From Desulfuromonadaceae bacterium (GTDB taxonomy: Bacteria; Desulfobacterota; Desulfuromonadia; Desulfuromonadales; SZUA-540), in NCBI GenBank assembly GCA_003250235.1, contig QKGY01000200.1:1-8157 (forward strand): a stretch of DNA of 8,157 nucleotides. Reading direction: 5' to 3'. The notes under the pieces were generated by a model, which did no database searches, was not told the DNA's origin, and saw nothing but the letters and a program-made list of their open reading frames with translations. The position numbers and the translations under genes are program-made. Shown one piece after another: positions 5,457 to 8,157 of this stretch; position 1 is the stretch's first letter, and each line of letters begins with the position of its first letter.

Positions 5457-6704
5457 TTAGGAAGAAAGCTCAGTCCCCGCTGGCGGATTGTTGCCAATGA
5501 CCGCCGTAATCAGCCAGCCCAAAGTGCCGCATACCGCCATGACGGCGGTCATCGGAACCCCCGTTCCATCGTGGAACAAGCCCACCGCCGCTCCGGCGGT
5601 TGCCCCGAGTGCATACTGGATCGTCCCTAAAAGAGCCGAAGCGCTGCCTGCCATCTTATGAAAAGGCTCTAGCGCGAGTGCCGTCACGTTAGGATAGAGC
5701 AGACCGGTGGAACTGATGCAGACAAATAGCAAAACGACCTGTGCGGCAAAGCCGCCAGCCTCGGTAAAAACAGCAAGTACGAGGAGGATTCCCGATGTCG
5801 CGTTGACGGATAAGACCGTTTTGAGGATCTGCTGGGCCGTGAATCGGCGCAGCAGCCGGCGATTGACCTGGGAGCCGCCGATCAGCCCCAGGGCGTTGAC
5901 GCCAAAAAGAAGCCCGAAGTGCTGGGGGGTGATGCCATGCAGCTCGATAAAGAGGTAAGGGGCACCGGCGATATAAGAGAAGTTGACTCCAGCGATACAG
6001 CCCAGGGCGATGGCATAGCGAAGGTAATGCCGATTGAGCAGCAGATGTCCGTAGCGGGCGGTCAGCTGGGCCAGGCCCTGCCTGACGCGGCGCTCCTCCG
6101 GCAGCGTTTCGGGGAGGTATTTCGCCGCGGCGATCAGGGAGAGCAGGCCAAAGATGCCGAGACAGCCGAAAATGCCCCGCCATCCGGTGAGCAGCAGAAC
6201 CTGCCCGCCGGCCATCGGGGCGAGGATCGGCGCGGCGCCCATCACCAGCATGAGCAGCGAAAACATGCGGGCCGCTTCGGCCGTATCGTAGAGATCGCGC
6301 ACCATGGCGCGTGAGATCACCATCCCGGCGCCTCCGCCCACAGCCATCACCACTCGCCAGATCAGCAATCCTTCCCCTGAGCGTACCAGGGCGCAGCCGA
6401 TGGTGGAGGCAACATAAAGCGTCAGTCCGAGCAGCAAGGGGAGGCGGCGTCCCCACCGGTCGGCCAGGGGGCCGTAAACGAGCTGGCCGGCGGCCGAACC
6501 GAACAGGAAGGCGGAGATGGAGAGCTGGATCGTGCCGATCGGCACCCCGAGGTCTTTGGCCATCTGGGGAAAAGCGGGGAGATACATGTCGATGGACATG
6601 GAACCGAAGGCGGTCAGAGCGCCGAGAATCAGCACCAGGCGTACCAGGTTTTGTCGGGAACTATCGGCCGTGCGGATAGCGGATGAATCAGGTATTGCGG
6701 ACAT
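5457..6704 (-). CDS. MFS drug/metabolite exporter, Bcr/CflA (DHA1) type
   Basis: Inner-membrane proton-coupled efflux transporter of 12 predicted transmembrane helices (415 residues from this ATG). Numbered from that ATG, the family hallmarks are SIDMYLPAFP in helix 1 (about 37-46), motif A GPLADRWGRR (78-87) between helices 2 and 3, an Arg-containing WRVVMAVGGGAGM in helix 4 (motif B) and GAAPILAPMAGG in helix 5 (motif C, the antiporter signature). Relatives export chloramphenicol, bicyclomycin, sulfonamides or cysteine; the substrate here is unknown. A longer reading from TTG 6743 adds 13 residues, but that codon lies inside a palindromic operator, so ATG 6704 is preferred. Its Shine-Dalgarno is weak. 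It lies 56 bp downstream of marR in the same direction and is almost certainly under its control. No clear terminator is seen in the gap to the convergent VOC gene. Confidence 0.9.
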   Translation of the reverse strand: MSAIPDSSAIRTADSSRQNLVRLVLILGALTAFGSMSIDMYLPAFPQMAKDLGVPIGTIQLSISAFLFGSAAGQLVYGPLADRWGRRLPLLLGLTLYVASTIGCALVRSGEGLLIWRVVMAVGGGAGMVISRAMVRDLYDTAEAARMFSLLMLVMGAAPILAPMAGGQVLLLTGWRGIFGCLGIFGLLSLIAAAKYLPETLPEERRVRQGLAQLTARYGHLLLNRHYLRYAIALGCIAGVNFSYIAGAPYLFIELHGITPQHFGLLFGVNALGLIGGSQVNRRLLRRFTAQQILKTVLSVNATSGILLVLAVFTEAGGFAAQVVLLFVCISSTGLLYPNVTALALEPFHKMAGSASALLGTIQYALGATAGAAVGLFHDGTGVPMTAVMAVCGTLGWLITAVIGNNPPAGTELSS

Positions 6705-6728
6705 AGAAAACGTGTGACCCCGAAAAAT

Positions 6729-6745
6729 AGTTGTGTTATGCAACT
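6729..6745. promoter_or_regulatory. MarR operator 2, upstream of the MFS exporter
   Basis: The palindrome AGTTG-N7-CAACT has 5-bp perfect arms. It is identical at 13 of 17 positions to the stronger palindrome at the marR start (7211-7227). On the - strand its centre contains CATAAC, a four-of-six -10 match in the same register as TATCGT in the other site. It lies between marR and the MFS ATG, so it would repress the exporter directly. Confidence 0.7.
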
Positions 6746-6760
6746 TTCATGTGAAAAAAA

Positions 6761-7207
6761 TTATTTCTGAAGGTTGAGAAACGCCTGGCGGAGCACATCC
6801 CGGCAGATTTCCAGGTGCTCGTCGTTGATCCCCTCCTGCGCTTTTGCCACAAAACCGCGGGTCAGCATCGTGGCCCGGTCCATCAGTTCTTTCCCCTGGT
6901 CGGTGAGAAAAACCAGGCGTTCCCGGGAATCGGCAGGGCTCGGCAGGCGTACGATGAGGCCGGCGGATTCCAGTCCGGCGGCCAGCCGGGCCATGGTCGT
7001 TTTGTCCCGCGCCGTTTTCTCGGCCAGCACCCCCTGAGGGAGGCCGTTACGGTTCCACAACTGGATGAGGAAGGAGTACTGCTGGGCGGTAATGGGGAGG
7101 CCGTTCTGGGCGAACGCAGCATCGATCTGTCGCAGAAGGACACGGGAAAAGCGGGTTGCCAGGTGGCCCAGTGATTTGTCGATAGCGTATTCGATAAGTC
7201 CCTCCAA
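6761..7207 (-). CDS. MarR-family transcriptional repressor
   Basis: Winged-helix dimeric repressor of about 148 residues, normal for MarR. Visible features are an N-terminal dimerisation helix (LGHLATRFSRVLLRQIDAAF), PITAQQYSFLIQLW (helix 2), GVLAEKTARDKTTMARLAAGLESAGL (the helix-turn-helix; DKTTMARL is the recognition helix), the wing RLPSPADSRERLVFLT with the conserved D-x-R pair, and a C-terminal dimerisation helix. There is no ATG or GTG near the N-terminus. In-frame TTG codons exist at 7225 and 7207. The former lies in the operator and upstream of the predicted transcript start, so 7207 is chosen, with low certainty. GGAGGG (7205-7200) follows immediately and could instead serve a non-standard start at ATC 7195. 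It precedes the MFS exporter on the same strand and probably represses both it and itself. Confidence 0.88.
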   Translation of the reverse strand: MEGLIEYAIDKSLGHLATRFSRVLLRQIDAAFAQNGLPITAQQYSFLIQLWNRNGLPQGVLAEKTARDKTTMARLAAGLESAGLIVRLPSPADSRERLVFLTDQGKELMDRATMLTRGFVAKAQEGINDEHLEICRDVLRQAFLNLQK

Positions 7208-7208
7208 T

Positions 7209-7229
7209 GTAGTTGTACGATACAACTAC
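7209..7229. promoter_or_regulatory. MarR operator 1 over the marR promoter
   Basis: Perfect 9-bp arms GTAGTTGTA (7209-7217) and TACAACTAC (7221-7229) flank a 3-bp centre. This is the strongest palindrome in the window and has the size and symmetry of a MarR-dimer site. It matches operator 2 (6729-6745) at 13 of 17 core positions. Confidence 0.85.
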
Positions 7230-7246
7230 TATTTCGGGGAAGTCAA
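7217..7246 (-). promoter_or_regulatory. Putative marR promoter
   Basis: On the - strand TTGACT (7246-7241, five of six) precedes TATCGT (7222-7217, four of six) with 18-bp spacing. The -10 is embedded in the operator palindrome, so repressor binding would occlude it. The predicted start, near 7210-7208, leaves almost no 5' leader before TTG 7207. Confidence 0.55.
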
Positions 7247-7287
7247 TCGGCAATTTTAATTTTCGACCACCTTGTCCCCTAAGAGTC

Positions 7288-8157
7288 TTATGGCGCAGGG
7301 GCTTTGGCGACGATACGGACCTGAAGACTGATGGGGTCGAACACCAGGTGCTGCCCCAAGTGCCGGAAGAATCGCGCCGACCCGTAGATCACATTCCAGC
7401 GCGTGCGGTCGATATCGAAATGGGCTTCGGCCACCACGAGTCCGTCCGCTCTTGGCGCCAGGGTCGCCGGAAAATTCAGTTCCGCCCGCACGCCGCGCAG
7501 CTCCAGGGTGCCGTCGATCCGGGCGTTGGGGAGGCTGATGGTCGGCTCATCCCGACACTCCAGGCTCTTCAGGGTGAAGGTCGCCGAGGGAAAGAGCCGG
7601 GTGAAGAAAAAGTCGTCGGAGTTCAGGTGCGCCAGCAGCACCGGCTGCAGCGCGTCGCCTTCCAGGTCATTATTGGCGATGGAGCGCATGTCGATGGTGA
7701 AGACCCCGGCGATGTGTCCGGCGGCGATGTCGAGCGACCCAGAATCCAGGCGCACCGTCCCCGTATGGCTGCTGTTGGCGTTACGTCCGGTCCATTCGAT
7801 GCGGCTTTTTTCGATGTCGATGAGATAGCGGCCTTCGGCCAGGAGGTATTGCGTGCCGGGGTCATCGATCGCGGCGGCGGCAGTGCCGTGCAGCGGCAGG
7901 CCGGCCTGGCGCCAGCCGTCGAGTCCTCCTTTGAGCACGGCGAGATCGCTGTAGCCGGCGCGGGCCAGCTTGTCGGCTGCCACGAACGCTTCCCGGCTGG
8001 TGTTGCCGGACCCGTAGAGGACGATGGGGGTGCTTTTATCGGTGGTGATGGTTTCGACCTGCTGGAGAAAGGTGACTTCGTACACGCAGGCGTTGGCGGA
8101 ACCGGGGAGATGGCGCCGGTCGAAATGGTCCCGGGGGAGGATATCGATGATCAGCAG
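7288..8157 (-). CDS. Rhodanese-like/YceI fusion protein, 5' end missing
   Basis: The frame is open from the window edge (289 residues visible). Residues 1-91 form most of a rhodanese-like domain (LLIIDILPRDHFDRRHLPGSANA, then LKGGLDGWRQAGLPLHG). The active-site loop reads IVLYGSGNTS. Aligned with the usual VVYCxSGxRS, the catalytic Cys position is Tyr48, so sulfurtransferase activity is unlikely. After a short linker, residues ~112-286 are a YceI-like domain, a lipocalin-like beta-barrel that binds isoprenoid or quinone-type lipids in known members: YLIDIEKSRIEWTG at its start, LNSDDFFFTRLFPSATF in the middle. A start at GTG 8085 would cut the rhodanese domain in half and is rejected. Any signal peptide lies outside the window, so localisation cannot be judged. 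It sits 80 bp upstream of marR on the same strand. Domain identities are firm; the role is unknown. Confidence 0.85.
   Translation of the reverse strand: MLIIDILPRDHFDRRHLPGSANACVYEVTFLQQVETITTDKSTPIVLYGSGNTSREAFVAADKLARAGYSDLAVLKGGLDGWRQAGLPLHGTAAAAIDDPGTQYLLAEGRYLIDIEKSRIEWTGRNANSSHTGTVRLDSGSLDIAAGHIAGVFTIDMRSIANNDLEGDALQPVLLAHLNSDDFFFTRLFPSATFTLKSLECRDEPTISLPNARIDGTLELRGVRAELNFPATLAPRADGLVVAEAHFDIDRTRWNVIYGSARFFRHLGQHLVFDPISLQVRIVAKAPAP

Noticed and set aside
5689..6456. Open frame of 255 codons on the - strand in another frame of the MFS gene
   Set aside because: Arg/Pro/Ala-rich out-of-frame translation of the transporter, without membrane segments.
1..8157. Mobile element, CRISPR, tRNA or defence system
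   Set aside because: No transposase, integrase, direct-repeat array, tRNA-like cloverleaf or defence-related domain was recognised in any gene or gap.

Overview
This is about 8.2 kb of GC-rich bacterial DNA from an ordinary chromosomal stretch. The first gene encodes a triheme class III (c3/c7-type) cytochrome. Together with the base composition and the rhodanese-YceI fusion at the other end, it suggests a Desulfuromonadales/Geobacterales-like deltaproteobacterium (Desulfobacterota). That placement is inferred from protein style; no 16S gene or marker is present.

Layout, left to right. (1) The 3' part of a triheme cytochrome gene on the + strand, closed by a clear intrinsic terminator. (2) A 270-bp intergenic stretch with a sigma70-like promoter, a roughly 60-nt leader and a second strong terminator directly ahead of a Shine-Dalgarno sequence. 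(3) A RhlE-type DEAD-box RNA helicase (+) whose conserved N-terminus (Q motif) is encoded but has no recognisable start codon. (4) On the - strand, an HxlR-family regulator followed by a YbiT-type ABC-F ATPase with its own promoter. (5) Divergent from hxlR, an iron-sulfur flavoprotein of the NADPH-dependent FMN reductase/Isf type. (6) A VOC/glyoxalase-fold protein (+) whose promoter overlaps the preceding terminator. (7) On the - strand, a rhodanese-YceI fusion (5' end outside the window), a MarR-type repressor, and a Bcr/CflA-type MFS exporter.

How the genes work together. The clearest local circuit is marR plus MFS. Two 17-bp palindromes, identical at 13 of 17 positions, lie one over the putative marR promoter -10 and one just ahead of the exporter. 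This is the pattern of an autoregulated MarR repressor controlling a drug/metabolite efflux pump. The divergent hxlR/flavoprotein pair is the usual arrangement of a redox- or electrophile-sensing HxlR regulator with a flavin-dependent reductase target. The helicase and the ABC-F protein are translation/RNA factors with separate control.

I found no CRISPR array, tRNA, rRNA, insertion sequence or phage element, and no convincing new multigene system. The most interesting points are the start-less helicase with a possible attenuator leader, the twin MarR operators with unusual start codons, the rhodanese domain with Tyr in place of the catalytic Cys, and the altered second Walker A of the ABC-F protein.
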